Source of the DNA: Limnohabitans sp. 63ED37-2
GTDB taxonomy: Bacteria; Pseudomonadota; Gammaproteobacteria; Burkholderiales; Burkholderiaceae_C
Assembly: GCF_001412535.1 (NCBI RefSeq)
Contig: NZ_CP011774.1
Span: 181,501-245,500 of the forward strand
Direction of reading: 5' to 3'
Length of the DNA stretch: 64,000 bases
This document shows, piece after piece, positions 8,844 to 17,420 of the stretch (position 1 is its first letter; each line of letters starts with the position of its first letter). The position numbers and the translations under genes are program-made. The notes below the pieces were generated by a model. It was not told where the DNA came from. It saw nothing but the letters and a program-made list of their open reading frames with translations, and did not search any database.

Positions 8844-8863
8844 AAAAGAACGAGCGTTCTTTT
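8844..8863. promoter_or_regulatory. Perfect 20-bp palindrome, probable TetR-type operator
   Basis: AAAAGAACG-AG-CGTTCTTTT is an uninterrupted inverted repeat 25 bp upstream of the lipoprotein hydrolase start. GAACG-N2-CGTTC is the shape of many TetR/AcrR-family operators, including regulators of lipid metabolism. No TetR gene is present in the window, so the regulator would be encoded elsewhere. Confidence 0.55.
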
Positions 8864-8936
8864 CAAACAATGTATACGGGGGCTGGGATTCAAACCATGG
8901 GGTATATACCGATTTTTCTAAGGTCTTTGTGGCGGG

Positions 8937-9191
8937 TCAGCGGTACCGCAGCTTCATCACCAAAATCATCAGCGCCAAGCTGGTGGTGATCGTGTTGGCA
9001 ATGATGATGGGCCAAGCCACCATCAAGATGCCGTAGACCAGCCACAGGGCCACGCCCACGGTGAACAGGCTGTACATGCCCAGCGAAATGCCGCTCACAT
9101 CACGGGTTCGAAAGGTCTGCCAGGCTTGCGGAATGAAGCTGGCGGTGGTCAGAAAGGCGGCCAAAGAGCCAACCCAGTCGATGAGGTTCAT
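8937..9191 (-). CDS. SemiSWEET-type sugar transporter (MtN3/PQ-loop family)
   Basis: An 84-residue protein with three predicted membrane helices, the one-repeat form typical of bacterial SemiSWEETs, which work as homodimers moving small sugars. The diagnostic proline-glutamine motif is in 'SFIPQAWQTFRTRDVSGIS' (about residues 19-37). The start at 9191 (MNLIDWVGSLAAF) matches the family; the upstream extension is part of dacB in another frame. It starts 9 bp after the dacB stop and is probably cotranscribed with it. Substrate is unknown. Confidence 0.85.
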   Translation of the reverse strand: MNLIDWVGSLAAFLTTASFIPQAWQTFRTRDVSGISLGMYSLFTVGVALWLVYGILMVAWPIIIANTITTSLALMILVMKLRYR

Positions 9192-9199
9192 GGTGGGTT

Positions 9200-10780
9200 T
9201 TAGGGTGTTTGGGGCGCTTTGGCCCGGGGAGAGGTGGTGTCGCGCACCGTCCACTCCAGCAATTGGTCGAGTGCGGCCCGGGCCTGGTGGGCATTGGGGT
9301 GGTGCAGCACGGCCACCAGGGTGTAGCGCTGGCCGCTTTGGCCCTGCACATAACCGGCCACCGAGGCCACATCGCGCAGCGAACCGGTTTTGAGCCAGGC
9401 GTTGCCGATCACGGGCGACTGCGGGCTGCGGTCTTTGAGTCGGGCGGCGGTGCCGTCCACCCCGGCGATGGCCAAGGAGTTGACAAAGTGCCGGGCGTGC
9501 GGGCTGGAGTGTGCGGCTTGCAGCAAAGCCGTCAAAGCCTGCGCGGTGCTGCGCTCGGTGCGGGACAGGCCCGAGCCGTTGTCCAGCACCGGTTCATCGT
9601 GCACGGCAAAGCCTTGACGCCACCACTGCGACAGGCGCAAGCGCGAGGCCTCAAACCGCCCGGGTGCGCCCAGCTCGCTCGACAGCGTCAGGTACAGCTG
9701 CTGCGCCATCACGTTGTTCGAGAACTTGTTGATGTCCTGAATGATGTCGGACAAGGGCAAGGAGGGCGCTTCCAGCAGCAGCTTGGCCGATGCTGGGCGC
9801 GAGCCGTAGCGCACCTGCCCCGTGAGTTGCCCGCCCGCTTGTTGCCACAGGGCTTGCATGACCCGGGGGGCATAGGCTTCGGGTTCGGGGTAGGCCACGG
9901 GCCATTCGCGCTCACCGCAGCTGGCCGGGTAGCGGCCCGCAAAGCGCACTTGTTGCGGCTGGCTGAAGTCGGCCTGCAGCTGGCGTCGCCAGTCACTGCA
10001 TGGGGTCTGGCTCAGTGGCAGTTGCGTGGGGGCCGAGAACCCGGCCAGGGGCGGTTCAAAGCGCACCTGCACCTGGCCGCTGGCGGCGTCGGGCGTGAAT
10101 TTGTAGACCACCGCCTTGAAGTTGAGCAGCAACCCGTCTGGGCCCACGTTGTAGGGCCGCAGGGGTTCGTCGTCAAAGGGCTCGCTGCGCTCGCGCACGT
10201 CGAACACGCTGCGGTCCAGCACGATGTCACCGCGCACGTCGCGCACGCCCGCTGATCGGACCTGGGTCAGCAGCTCTTGCAGGCGCTCAACCACCAGCTT
10301 GGGGTCGCCGCTGCCGCGCACGACCAGATTGCCCTGCAGCACCCCATCACGCACCGGGCCATCGGTGTACACCCGATTGCGCCAGACGTGGTCGGGCCCC
10401 AGCAGGATCAAACCCGCATAGGTGGTGAACAGCTTCATGACCGAAGCAGGGTTCACGCTGGCTTGGGCTTGGTGCGACAAATGCCGAGGTTGGGCGCTGT
10501 TGGACGTAGGACCTTGGGGCAGGGGGGCGATGAGCACGCTCAGGGCCGAAGGCGGAACTTGGGCCTTTTCCAGGGTTTGCAGAACATGCCGGGGCAGTGT
10601 GGTCCGGGCTTGGTTGGTGAGGGTCTGGGCTTCTGCCGACTCGGAGCGGTTTTGGGCGAAAGCTGGCCAAGCCAATATGCAGCCCACTGCGATGGCCCAT
10701 GCAAAACCCGCTGCACGAGGCGCAGCGGTGGCGTGGGTGAGCGTGGACAAAAATAGGCGCTTGGCGCGGGTGGCAGACAT
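9200..10780 (-). CDS. dacB: D-alanyl-D-alanine carboxypeptidase/endopeptidase, PBP4 type
   Basis: Class C low-molecular-weight penicillin-binding protein acting on peptidoglycan cross-links in the periplasm. The 526-residue protein has a signal peptide ending near 'WPAFAQ' (about residue 43). It carries all three serine-peptidase motifs: SVMK (Ser113, Lys116), SNN in 'KFSNNVMAQQ', and KTG in 'LKTGSLRDVASVAGY'. A large region between motifs 1 and 2 corresponds to the extra domains of PBP4. Length is slightly above the usual 480-500. Followed by the semiSWEET gene in the same operon. Confidence 0.9.
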   Translation of the reverse strand: MSATRAKRLFLSTLTHATAAPRAAGFAWAIAVGCILAWPAFAQNRSESAEAQTLTNQARTTLPRHVLQTLEKAQVPPSALSVLIAPLPQGPTSNSAQPRHLSHQAQASVNPASVMKLFTTYAGLILLGPDHVWRNRVYTDGPVRDGVLQGNLVVRGSGDPKLVVERLQELLTQVRSAGVRDVRGDIVLDRSVFDVRERSEPFDDEPLRPYNVGPDGLLLNFKAVVYKFTPDAASGQVQVRFEPPLAGFSAPTQLPLSQTPCSDWRRQLQADFSQPQQVRFAGRYPASCGEREWPVAYPEPEAYAPRVMQALWQQAGGQLTGQVRYGSRPASAKLLLEAPSLPLSDIIQDINKFSNNVMAQQLYLTLSSELGAPGRFEASRLRLSQWWRQGFAVHDEPVLDNGSGLSRTERSTAQALTALLQAAHSSPHARHFVNSLAIAGVDGTAARLKDRSPQSPVIGNAWLKTGSLRDVASVAGYVQGQSGQRYTLVAVLHHPNAHQARAALDQLLEWTVRDTTSPRAKAPQTP

Positions 10781-10858
10781 CGCTCAAGTCTAACGGTCAC
10801 AGGGGGTGATCGGGCTGCGAAGGACAAGCTGCTGCGGCAGCCCCGTATGATTCGGGCC

Positions 10859-11842
10859 ATGCGATTTTCTTCAAAAACCGTGGGCCTGGCTTCTGCGGTC
10901 ATCACGGTGCTCATCTGGACCGGTTTCATTGTCATTGCGCGGGCTTCGGCATCTCGGGGTTTGCTGCCACTGGACATCGCGCTGGCCCGCATTCTGGGGG
11001 CCAGCAGCATCTTGCTGCCCTGGGCTTGGTGGTTGATGCGCTCTGCACGCCAAGCCGGTGAAAAAGTGGGCTCCTTGGGCGGCCTGTCGCCCTTGCCCTT
11101 GGCCCCGACCGTGCAGGCTGGCGTGTTGGGTGGCTTGCTTTATGCCGTGTTGGCCTACACGGGTTTCTTTTTTGCGCCCGCCTCACATGCGTCGGTGCTC
11201 TTGCCTGGCAGCTTGCCTTTGTGGACCACCTTGCTGGCCTGGCTGGTCTTGCGTGAACAAGTGTCCTCGGCCCGCGCATTGGGGCTGGGCTTCATTGTGT
11301 TGGGCGATGTGCTGGTGGGTGGTGCCAGCTTGCTCATGGCTTTTGACGGCGGCGAGGTCTGGAAAGGCGATTTGTTGTTCATGACCGCCGCTTGCTGTTG
11401 GGCGGGTTACAGCATCACGGTGCGTCGGCATGGCCTGGATGCGGTGCGAGCGACCATGGCCATCACCGCGTTTGCCTTTGTCAGTTTTGTGCCCGTGTAC
11501 CTGACCTTGATTGGCTTGGGGCTGCTGCCCACCCATTTGATGCAGGTACCGTGGACCGAAATCCTGTTCCAGGCCGTCTTCCAGGGCGTGGGCTCGGTGG
11601 TCATCTCGGGCATCACCTTCACGCAGATGGTGCGCCACTATGGCCCGGTGCGCTCGACCATGATCACGGCCCTGGTGCCCGGCCTGTCGGCGCTGGGGGC
11701 GGTGTGGTTTTTGGGTGAGCCCATGCACTGGAATTTGCTGGCCGGGCTGGCGCTGGTGACCAGTGGCATTTTGTTTGGTGTGCGGCAGGCCAAAAAACCT
11801 GCAGCCGCACCCGCTCCTTTGTCTACAGGAAGCCAGCCATGA
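10859..11842 (+). CDS. EamA/DMT-family transporter
   Basis: A roughly 327-residue protein with ten predicted membrane helices in two EamA halves, the typical drug/metabolite transporter layout. Exporters of amino acids or other metabolites are common in the family, but no substrate can be read from the sequence. An alternative ATG lies four codons upstream (10847). The gene overlaps tsaB by 4 bp, so the two are probably coupled, although a functional link is not obvious. Confidence 0.85.
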   Translation: MRFSSKTVGLASAVITVLIWTGFIVIARASASRGLLPLDIALARILGASSILLPWAWWLMRSARQAGEKVGSLGGLSPLPLAPTVQAGVLGGLLYAVLAYTGFFFAPASHASVLLPGSLPLWTTLLAWLVLREQVSSARALGLGFIVLGDVLVGGASLLMAFDGGEVWKGDLLFMTAACCWAGYSITVRRHGLDAVRATMAITAFAFVSFVPVYLTLIGLGLLPTHLMQVPWTEILFQAVFQGVGSVVISGITFTQMVRHYGPVRSTMITALVPGLSALGAVWFLGEPMHWNLLAGLALVTSGILFGVRQAKKPAAAPAPLSTGSQP

Positions 11843-12624
11843 GCCCCAGCCCCGAGCGCCGCTGGTTGGCCTTTGACACCAGCACCGATGTGCTGTTTTT
11901 GGCCGTGGCCCGCGGTGAGCAGGTCTGGACCCAAACTTTGCCCGGCGGCGCACAAGCCTCCAGCGGTTTGATTCCGGCGGTGCTGGCGCTGCTGGCCGAA
12001 GCCGACATGCCACTGGCTTCGCTTGACGCCATCGTGTTTGGCCGCGGACCGGGTTCGTTCACCGGCTTGCGCACCGCCTGCGCAGTGGCGCAGGGTCTGG
12101 CTTTTGGGGCCGATGTACCCGTGTTGCCCGTCGACACTTTGCTGGCCGTGGCCGAAGAGGCCCGCTGGTCGCAAGTGCAGGCCGGGGCCATCGCACCCGA
12201 TGCCGCGCTCACCGTGCTGGCGCTGTTGGATGCCCGCATGGACGAGGTCTACAGCGCCGCTTACCGCTGGGAGCCCGTACCGGGCGCAAGCCACGGGCGT
12301 TGGCAAGCAGCCATGCCCTTGCAGGTGGGTGCGCCAGAAAAATTGCAGATGCCCGACGGCCCCATGGTGCTGCAAGCCGGCAACGCTTTTGCCGCGTACG
12401 GCGAGCGACTGCCCCAAGTGGTGTCGGAGGGCTGGCGCTGCGAGGCGCTGCCCACCGCCGCCGCTTTGCTGCGCCTGGCTCCGGCCTTGTGGGCTCAAGG
12501 CTTGGCCGTTCCGGCCGAGCAGGCCATGCCGCTCTACATCCGCGACAAAGTGGCCAACACCACTGCCGAGCGCGAGGCCATGAAGGCCCAGATCGCCTTG
12601 GACAAGGCCACTGCGCATCCATGA
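11839..12624 (+). CDS. tsaB: tRNA threonylcarbamoyladenosine biosynthesis protein TsaB
   Basis: ASKHA-fold scaffold partner of TsaD/TsaE in t6A synthesis. The 261-residue protein has the N-terminal 'LAFDTSTD' phosphate-1-like motif and the diagnostic 'GRGPGSFTGLR' around residues 64-74. It overlaps the EamA gene by 4 bp upstream and rimI by 4 bp downstream, giving an EamA-tsaB-rimI-udg operon. The tsaB-rimI pairing is widely conserved. Confidence 0.93.
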   Translation: MSPSPERRWLAFDTSTDVLFLAVARGEQVWTQTLPGGAQASSGLIPAVLALLAEADMPLASLDAIVFGRGPGSFTGLRTACAVAQGLAFGADVPVLPVDTLLAVAEEARWSQVQAGAIAPDAALTVLALLDARMDEVYSAAYRWEPVPGASHGRWQAAMPLQVGAPEKLQMPDGPMVLQAGNAFAAYGERLPQVVSEGWRCEALPTAAALLRLAPALWAQGLAVPAEQAMPLYIRDKVANTTAEREAMKAQIALDKATAHP

Positions 12625-13130
12625 GTCTGTCCATGAATCCTGCTTCATCTGAAGAAGGCGCCCAGCCGTCAGAGGCCACGCGCAACCGCGTCACGCTGGC
12701 CCCCATGTCGCAGGACGATCTGGACGCGGTGATCGCCATCGAGCAAACCGCCTACAGCCACCCTTGGACGCGGGGCAATTTCCGTGACTCGCTCAACCCC
12801 TTGTTCGAGGCCCAATGCCTGTGGCTGGACGGCGAATTGCTGGGCTATTTTTTGGCCATGCACGGGGTGGAAGAAATGCATTTGCTCAACATCACCGTCG
12901 CGCCCGCCCGGCAAGGCCAGGGCTGGGGCCACATGATGCTGGACGCTTTGTCGCTCATGTCGCGCCATGCCGGAGCGCAATGGCTGTGGCTGGAGGTGCG
13001 CCAAAGCAATCTGCGTGCACTGAAGGTCTACGAGCGGTACGGCTTCAAGCAGGTCAGCATCCGCAAGGATTACTATCCGGCAGGTCGCCTGCAGCGAGAG
13101 CATGCGGTGGTGATGAGTTTGAAACTGTGA
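12621..13130 (+). CDS. rimI: Ribosomal protein bS18 N-alanine acetyltransferase
   Basis: GNAT-family acetyltransferase that modifies the N-terminus of ribosomal protein S18. The 169-residue protein has 'DLDAVIAIEQTAYSHPWTRG' at the N-terminal end of the fold, the acetyl-CoA loop in 'VAPARQGQGWGHMML' and 'NLRALKVYERYGFK' near the end, all typical of RimI. The first ~25 residues are a variable extension; ATG 12633 is an alternative start. It overlaps tsaB by 4 bp. Confidence 0.9.
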   Translation: MSLSMNPASSEEGAQPSEATRNRVTLAPMSQDDLDAVIAIEQTAYSHPWTRGNFRDSLNPLFEAQCLWLDGELLGYFLAMHGVEEMHLLNITVAPARQGQGWGHMMLDALSLMSRHAGAQWLWLEVRQSNLRALKVYERYGFKQVSIRKDYYPAGRLQREHAVVMSLKL

Positions 13131-13138
13131 GCCTGAAC

Positions 13139-14062
13139 ATGAGCGACCCCACCCGATTTGACTTGGACGACCGCCAACGCGCCATGCTGGCCGAGATGGG
13201 TGTGCGCGTGTGGTGGCCGCAGCGAAGCGATGCCGAGCCCCACGCTGTGGTGGAAGTTGTACCGGCCAGGGCCACAGATACGGCAGTGCCAGCACCGGGT
13301 GAGTACGTCGCTGCAAGCCCTTCTTTGCCTGCGGCTCCGAGGGCGTCCGTGCCAGTGCAGGCCCCAGCCACCCGCCCCGCAACGCGTGAGCCTTTGGCGC
13401 TCGCACCCGCCCCGGTGCAGGCCAAGGACCCCGTGTTGGCGCCTTTGCCCGAAGGCTTGCCCAGCATGGGCTGGCTCGAGCTGCAAACGGCTGTGCAATC
13501 CTGTCAGTCCTGCGGTCTGGGCGCTGCACGCCAAACCCCCATTTTGGGCTCGGGCCAGGGCACTGCCCCATGGATGGTGGTGGGCGACTTGCCTTCGGAC
13601 ACCGATGAGCCCTCAGGTCAGCCTTTCACTGGGCCGGAAGGCGTGTTGCTGGACAACATGCTCAAAGCCGTGGGCGTGCGCCGCCAGGGCTCAGCCCACA
13701 ACGCTAACGCCGATGCCAATGCCCTTGCCGACCTGCCCGAGGCTTGCCTGACCCACGCCGTCAAATGCCGCCCCCAAAACGGGCGTAACCCCGAAACGTC
13801 GGAGTTGGCCACGTGCGCGGCTTATTTGTCGCGCCAGGTCACGCTGGTGCAACCCCGGGTGATTTTGGCCATGGGCCGTTTTGCCATCCAGAGTCTGTTG
13901 GGCAGCACCGAGCCCATGGGCAAACTGCGCGGCCGTTTGCACGACTTTCAGGGCGTACCGGTGGTGGTCACCTACCCCCCGTCAAGCTTGTTGCGCAACC
14001 CGGCCGACAAGGCCAAGGCCTGGGCCGATCTGGTCTTGGCCCTGTCGGTGACCCAAGGCTGA
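13139..14062 (+). CDS. Family-4-like uracil-DNA glycosylase with altered catalytic motifs
   Basis: A 307-residue protein with a Pro/Ala-rich N-terminal region (about 40-105) and a C-terminal UDG-fold domain. The Fe-S-type cysteines are present: CQSC (about 121-124), then the Cys in 'THAVKCR' and a Cys about 15 residues on. However, the motif that is GE(G/A)PG in family-4 enzymes reads GDLPS, and the uracil-binding 'HPxxLL' near the C-terminus reads 'YPPSSLLR', so the usual His is Pro. The enzyme may be inactive on uracil or changed in specificity. The tsaB-rimI-udg order is common in this bacterial order. GTG 13127 is an alternative start. Confidence 0.75.
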   Translation: MSDPTRFDLDDRQRAMLAEMGVRVWWPQRSDAEPHAVVEVVPARATDTAVPAPGEYVAASPSLPAAPRASVPVQAPATRPATREPLALAPAPVQAKDPVLAPLPEGLPSMGWLELQTAVQSCQSCGLGAARQTPILGSGQGTAPWMVVGDLPSDTDEPSGQPFTGPEGVLLDNMLKAVGVRRQGSAHNANADANALADLPEACLTHAVKCRPQNGRNPETSELATCAAYLSRQVTLVQPRVILAMGRFAIQSLLGSTEPMGKLRGRLHDFQGVPVVVTYPPSSLLRNPADKAKAWADLVLALSVTQG

Positions 14063-14113
14063 CAACCGCTAAAATCTCGGGTTTACCAGAATACTTCCCC
14101 GGAGTTGCCCCAC

Positions 14114-16144
14114 ATGGCCAATCAAGCACAAATGGCGAACGCCATCCGCGCCCTCGCAATGGACGCCGTTCAACAAGCCAACTCCGGTCACCCCGGCGCG
14201 CCCATGGGCATGGCCGACATGGCTGTCGCGCTGTGGGGCGATCACCTGCAACACAACCCCAAAAACCCGCACTGGGCCAACCGCGACCGCTTTGTGCTGT
14301 CCAACGGCCACGGCTCGATGCTGATTTATTCGGTGCTGCACCTGACCGGCTACAAACTGCCGATTGAGGAACTCAAAAACTTCCGCACCCTGCACAGCAA
14401 AACCGCAGGCCACCCCGAAGTGGGCGTGACCCCCGGCGTGGAAACCACCACCGGCCCCTTGGGCCAAGGCATCACCAACGCCGTGGGCATGGCCCTGGCC
14501 GAAAAAATGCTGGCCGCCGAGTTCAACCAGCCTGGCCACACCATCATCAACCACCACACCTACGTGTTCTTGGGTGACGGCTGCTTGATGGAAGGCATCA
14601 GCCACGAAGCCGTGGCTCTGGCCGGTGCCTGGAAGCTGAACAAACTGATTGCCCTGTACGACGACAACGGCATCTCCATCGACGGCCAAGTGGCCCCTTG
14701 GTTCATCGACAACACGCCCCAACGCTTTGCCGCCTGCGGCTGGAACGTGATCGACGCCGTGGACGGCCACGACGCAGCGGCCGTCTCCAAGGCCATCGCC
14801 GCCGCCAAGCACAGCGCCGACAAGCCGACGTTGATCGTCTGCAAGACCGCCATCGGCAAGGGCTCGCCCAACCGTGCAGGCACCTCCAAAGCCCACGGCG
14901 AGCCTTTGGGCGCTGAAGAAATCAAGCTCACCCGCGAAGCCCTGGGCTGGACGGCCGAGCCTTTCAAGATCCCCAAAGAGGTGTATGCCGACTGGGACGC
15001 CAAAGCCGCTGGCGCAGCCCGCGAAGCCGCCTGGAACACCGCATTTGCCGCGTACAAAGCCGCCTTCCCCGCACAAGCCAAAGAGTTTGTGCGCCGCATG
15101 AAGGGCGACTTGCCCAAGAACTTCAACCAGGTGGCGTTTGACGCCGTCGTGGCTGCCCACACCAAGGGCGAAACCGTGGCCAGCCGCAAGGCCAGCCAAC
15201 TGGCGCTGGAAGCCTTCACCGCCGCTCTGCCCGAAATGCTGGGTGGCTCGGCCGACCTGACCGGCTCCAACCTGACCAATACCAAGAGCACCCCAGCCTT
15301 CCGCGTGGACCTGGCTGGCGATGTGGTCAAAACCGAAGAAGGCCAGATCGGTCGCCACATCAACTACGGCGTGCGCGAATTCGGCATGGCCGCCATCATG
15401 AACGGCGTGGCCCTGCACGGCGGCTACATCCCTTACGGCGGCACCTTCCTCACCTTTTCTGACTATTCGCGCAACGCCATCCGCATGGCCGCGCTGATGA
15501 AGCAGCGCGTGGTGCACGTGTTCACCCACGACTCCATCGGTCTGGGCGAAGACGGCCCGACCCACCAGTCCATCGAGCACGCGGCCAGCCTGCGCCTGAT
15601 CCCTGGCTTGGACGTGTGGCGTCCCGCCGACACGGCCGAAACCACCGTGGCCTGGGCCGTGGCCCTGCAAAACGCCCACCGCCCATCGGCCCTGCTGCTC
15701 AGCCGCCAAAACCTGGCTTACTCACCCAAGAGCGATTTGGGCGACATCAGCCGTGGCGCGTATGTGCTGTCCGAGCCCGAGCACGTTGGCATCAAGAAAA
15801 CCCACGGCGTGATCATCGCCACCGGCTCTGAAGTGCAACTGGCCCTGGCCGCGCAAAAGCTGCTGGCCGAACGCAAGATCGGTGTGCGCGTGGTCTCCAT
15901 GCCCAGCACCAATGTGTTTGACCGCCAAGACACCGAATACAAACAAAGCGTGTTGCCCAAAGGCCTGCCCCGCGTGGCGGTCGAGATGGGCTCCACCGAC
16001 GGCTGGTGGAAATACGGCTGCGCCGCCGTGGTCGGCATCGACACCTACGGCGAGTCGGCCCCAGCGCCCGTGCTGTTCAAACATTTCGGCTTTACCGCCG
16101 AGAACGTGGCCGACACCGTCCACGCTGCGCTGCTCAAGGCCTGA
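14114..16144 (+). CDS. tkt: Transketolase
   Basis: Thiamine-diphosphate enzyme of the non-oxidative pentose phosphate pathway. The 676-residue protein has the full three-domain layout: the ThDP motif from 'GDGCLMEGISHEA' to 'YDDNGISIDG', the Pyr domain with 'HDSIGLGEDGPTHQ', and the C-terminal domain with 'ATGSEVQLA'. Length is normal. ATG 14114 is preferred over TTG 14105 because it sits 9 bp from a GGAG. The next gene is GAPDH, a pairing often seen in central carbon or Calvin-cycle clusters, but no RuBisCO or phosphoribulokinase is in the window. Confidence 0.96.
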   Translation: MANQAQMANAIRALAMDAVQQANSGHPGAPMGMADMAVALWGDHLQHNPKNPHWANRDRFVLSNGHGSMLIYSVLHLTGYKLPIEELKNFRTLHSKTAGHPEVGVTPGVETTTGPLGQGITNAVGMALAEKMLAAEFNQPGHTIINHHTYVFLGDGCLMEGISHEAVALAGAWKLNKLIALYDDNGISIDGQVAPWFIDNTPQRFAACGWNVIDAVDGHDAAAVSKAIAAAKHSADKPTLIVCKTAIGKGSPNRAGTSKAHGEPLGAEEIKLTREALGWTAEPFKIPKEVYADWDAKAAGAAREAAWNTAFAAYKAAFPAQAKEFVRRMKGDLPKNFNQVAFDAVVAAHTKGETVASRKASQLALEAFTAALPEMLGGSADLTGSNLTNTKSTPAFRVDLAGDVVKTEEGQIGRHINYGVREFGMAAIMNGVALHGGYIPYGGTFLTFSDYSRNAIRMAALMKQRVVHVFTHDSIGLGEDGPTHQSIEHAASLRLIPGLDVWRPADTAETTVAWAVALQNAHRPSALLLSRQNLAYSPKSDLGDISRGAYVLSEPEHVGIKKTHGVIIATGSEVQLALAAQKLLAERKIGVRVVSMPSTNVFDRQDTEYKQSVLPKGLPRVAVEMGSTDGWWKYGCAAVVGIDTYGESAPAPVLFKHFGFTAENVADTVHAALLKA

Positions 16145-16166
16145 TTCAGGCCCGCCGGATGAACCG

Positions 16167-16190
16167 CTTCAGCGCCTGTGGGCGCTGAAG
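16167..16190. other. Stem-loop between tkt and the first GAPDH gene
   Basis: CTTCAGCGCC-TGTG-GGCGCTGAAG is a perfect 10-bp stem. No T-tract follows, so it is probably an mRNA-stabilising or processing structure, not an intrinsic terminator. Confidence 0.5.
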
Positions 16191-16278
16191 TCACGTTCAG
16201 GGATCAGCTCCGTGCAAGGGTTTTGATTTCAAATCCGGTTACGTAACCGTTTAGTAACTTTCTCCCGAGGCTCTCACC

Positions 16279-17286
16279 ATGACCATCAAGTTGGGTATCA
16301 ACGGATTCGGCCGCATCGGCCGTTTGGCCCTTCGCGCCGCCCTCAAACATGGCTACGACGACATCCAGATCGTCGGCATCAACGACCCCAAACCGTCCGA
16401 CTACCTGGCCTACATGCTCAAGTACGACAGCGTGCACGGCCGCTTTGATGGCACGGTGGACTTCACCGAAGACACCCTGATCGTCAATGGCAAAAAGATC
16501 AAACTCTCGCACGAGCGCGACGCGCATAACCTGCGCTGGGGCGAGATGGGCGTGCACACAGTGCTCGAATGCACGGGCCATTACCTGACCGAGCCCACCA
16601 GCCAAATGCACATCGTGGCGGGCGCCAAAAAGGTCGTCATCTCGGCCCCGTCCAAAGACAGCATCCCCATGTTCGTCTATGGCGTGAACCATAAAAAATA
16701 CGCAGGCGAAGCCATCGTGTCCAACGCCTCTTGCACCACCAACTGCCTGGCCCCCGTGGTCAAAGTGCTCAACGACAAATGGGGCATCAAGCGCGGCCTG
16801 ATGACCACCGTGCACGCCGCCACCGCCAGCCAAATGACGGTGGACGGCTCGTCGCGCAAAGACTGGCGCGGCGGCCGTGGCATCCTCGAAAACATCATCC
16901 CCAGCAGCACCGGTGCGGCCAAAGCGGTGGGGGTGGTGATCCCCGAGATCAAGGGCAAGATCACCGGCATGGCTTTCCGCGTGCCCACGTCGGATGTGTC
17001 GGTCATTGACCTCACGGTGGAACTGAACAGTGACGCCAGCTACGCCGACATCTGCGCCGAAATGAAAGCGCAAAGCGAAGGCGCCCTGAAAGGCATCTTG
17101 GGTTACACCGACGAGAAAGTCGTCTCCACCGACTTTCGCGGCGAGTCCTGCGCCAGCGTGTTTGACGCGACCGCAGGCATTGCGCTCGACAAGAGCTTCG
17201 TCAAGATCGTCGCTTGGTACGACAACGAATGGGGTTACGCCAAGCAGTGCTTGGAGATGGTGCGGGTGGTGGCCAAGAAGAAGTGA
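16279..17286 (+). CDS. gap: Glyceraldehyde-3-phosphate dehydrogenase, first copy
   Basis: Phosphorylating GAPDH of glycolysis/gluconeogenesis. The 335-residue protein has the NAD-binding 'INGFGRIGRLALRA' at the start, the catalytic Cys in 'SNASCTTNCLAP', and 'WYDNEWGYAKQC' near the C-terminus. A second copy lies at 31136-32134. This copy follows transketolase and differs in the cofactor region (INDPKPSDYLAYML here, INDLLEPEYLAYML in the other). Confidence 0.95.
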   Translation: MTIKLGINGFGRIGRLALRAALKHGYDDIQIVGINDPKPSDYLAYMLKYDSVHGRFDGTVDFTEDTLIVNGKKIKLSHERDAHNLRWGEMGVHTVLECTGHYLTEPTSQMHIVAGAKKVVISAPSKDSIPMFVYGVNHKKYAGEAIVSNASCTTNCLAPVVKVLNDKWGIKRGLMTTVHAATASQMTVDGSSRKDWRGGRGILENIIPSSTGAAKAVGVVIPEIKGKITGMAFRVPTSDVSVIDLTVELNSDASYADICAEMKAQSEGALKGILGYTDEKVVSTDFRGESCASVFDATAGIALDKSFVKIVAWYDNEWGYAKQCLEMVRVVAKKK

Positions 17287-17298
17287 TCTGAATGGGCA

Positions 17299-17378
17299 GG
17301 CAGCGTCAGGGCTCCCCGCAGGGGCTCAGAGGCGCTTCGCTTTGCCACATCGCCCCTGCGGGGAGCCCTGGCGCTGCC
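17299..17378. repeat. Long inverted repeat with 26-bp arms
   Basis: Arms 17299-17324 and 17353-17378 are complementary at 25 of 26 positions, the exception being a possible G-U pair, around a 28-bp loop. It lies between the convergent GAPDH and GMC genes, directly before a normal terminator hairpin. It is too long for a standard terminator, and no transposase or target duplication is seen. Confidence 0.75.
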
Positions 17379-17392
17379 ATAGGGCATCGCTC

Positions 17393-17415
17393 AAAGCGCC
17401 TTCGGGCGCTTTTTT
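17393..17415. terminator. Terminator between the GAPDH and GMC oxidoreductase genes
   Basis: AAAGCGCC-TTCG-GGCGCTTT with a UUCG tetraloop and a T-tract on the plus strand. It ends the GAPDH transcript and lies 6 bp from the stop of the convergent GMC gene. Confidence 0.85.
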
Positions 17416-17420
17416 CATGG

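Noticed and set aside
14069..15709. 546-codon open frame antisense to transketolase
   Set aside because: Gly/Val/His-rich shadow of the tkt frame without recognisable domains.
17299..17378. Insertion sequence or integron attachment site
   Set aside because: Long inverted repeat only; no transposase, integrase or direct target repeat nearby.
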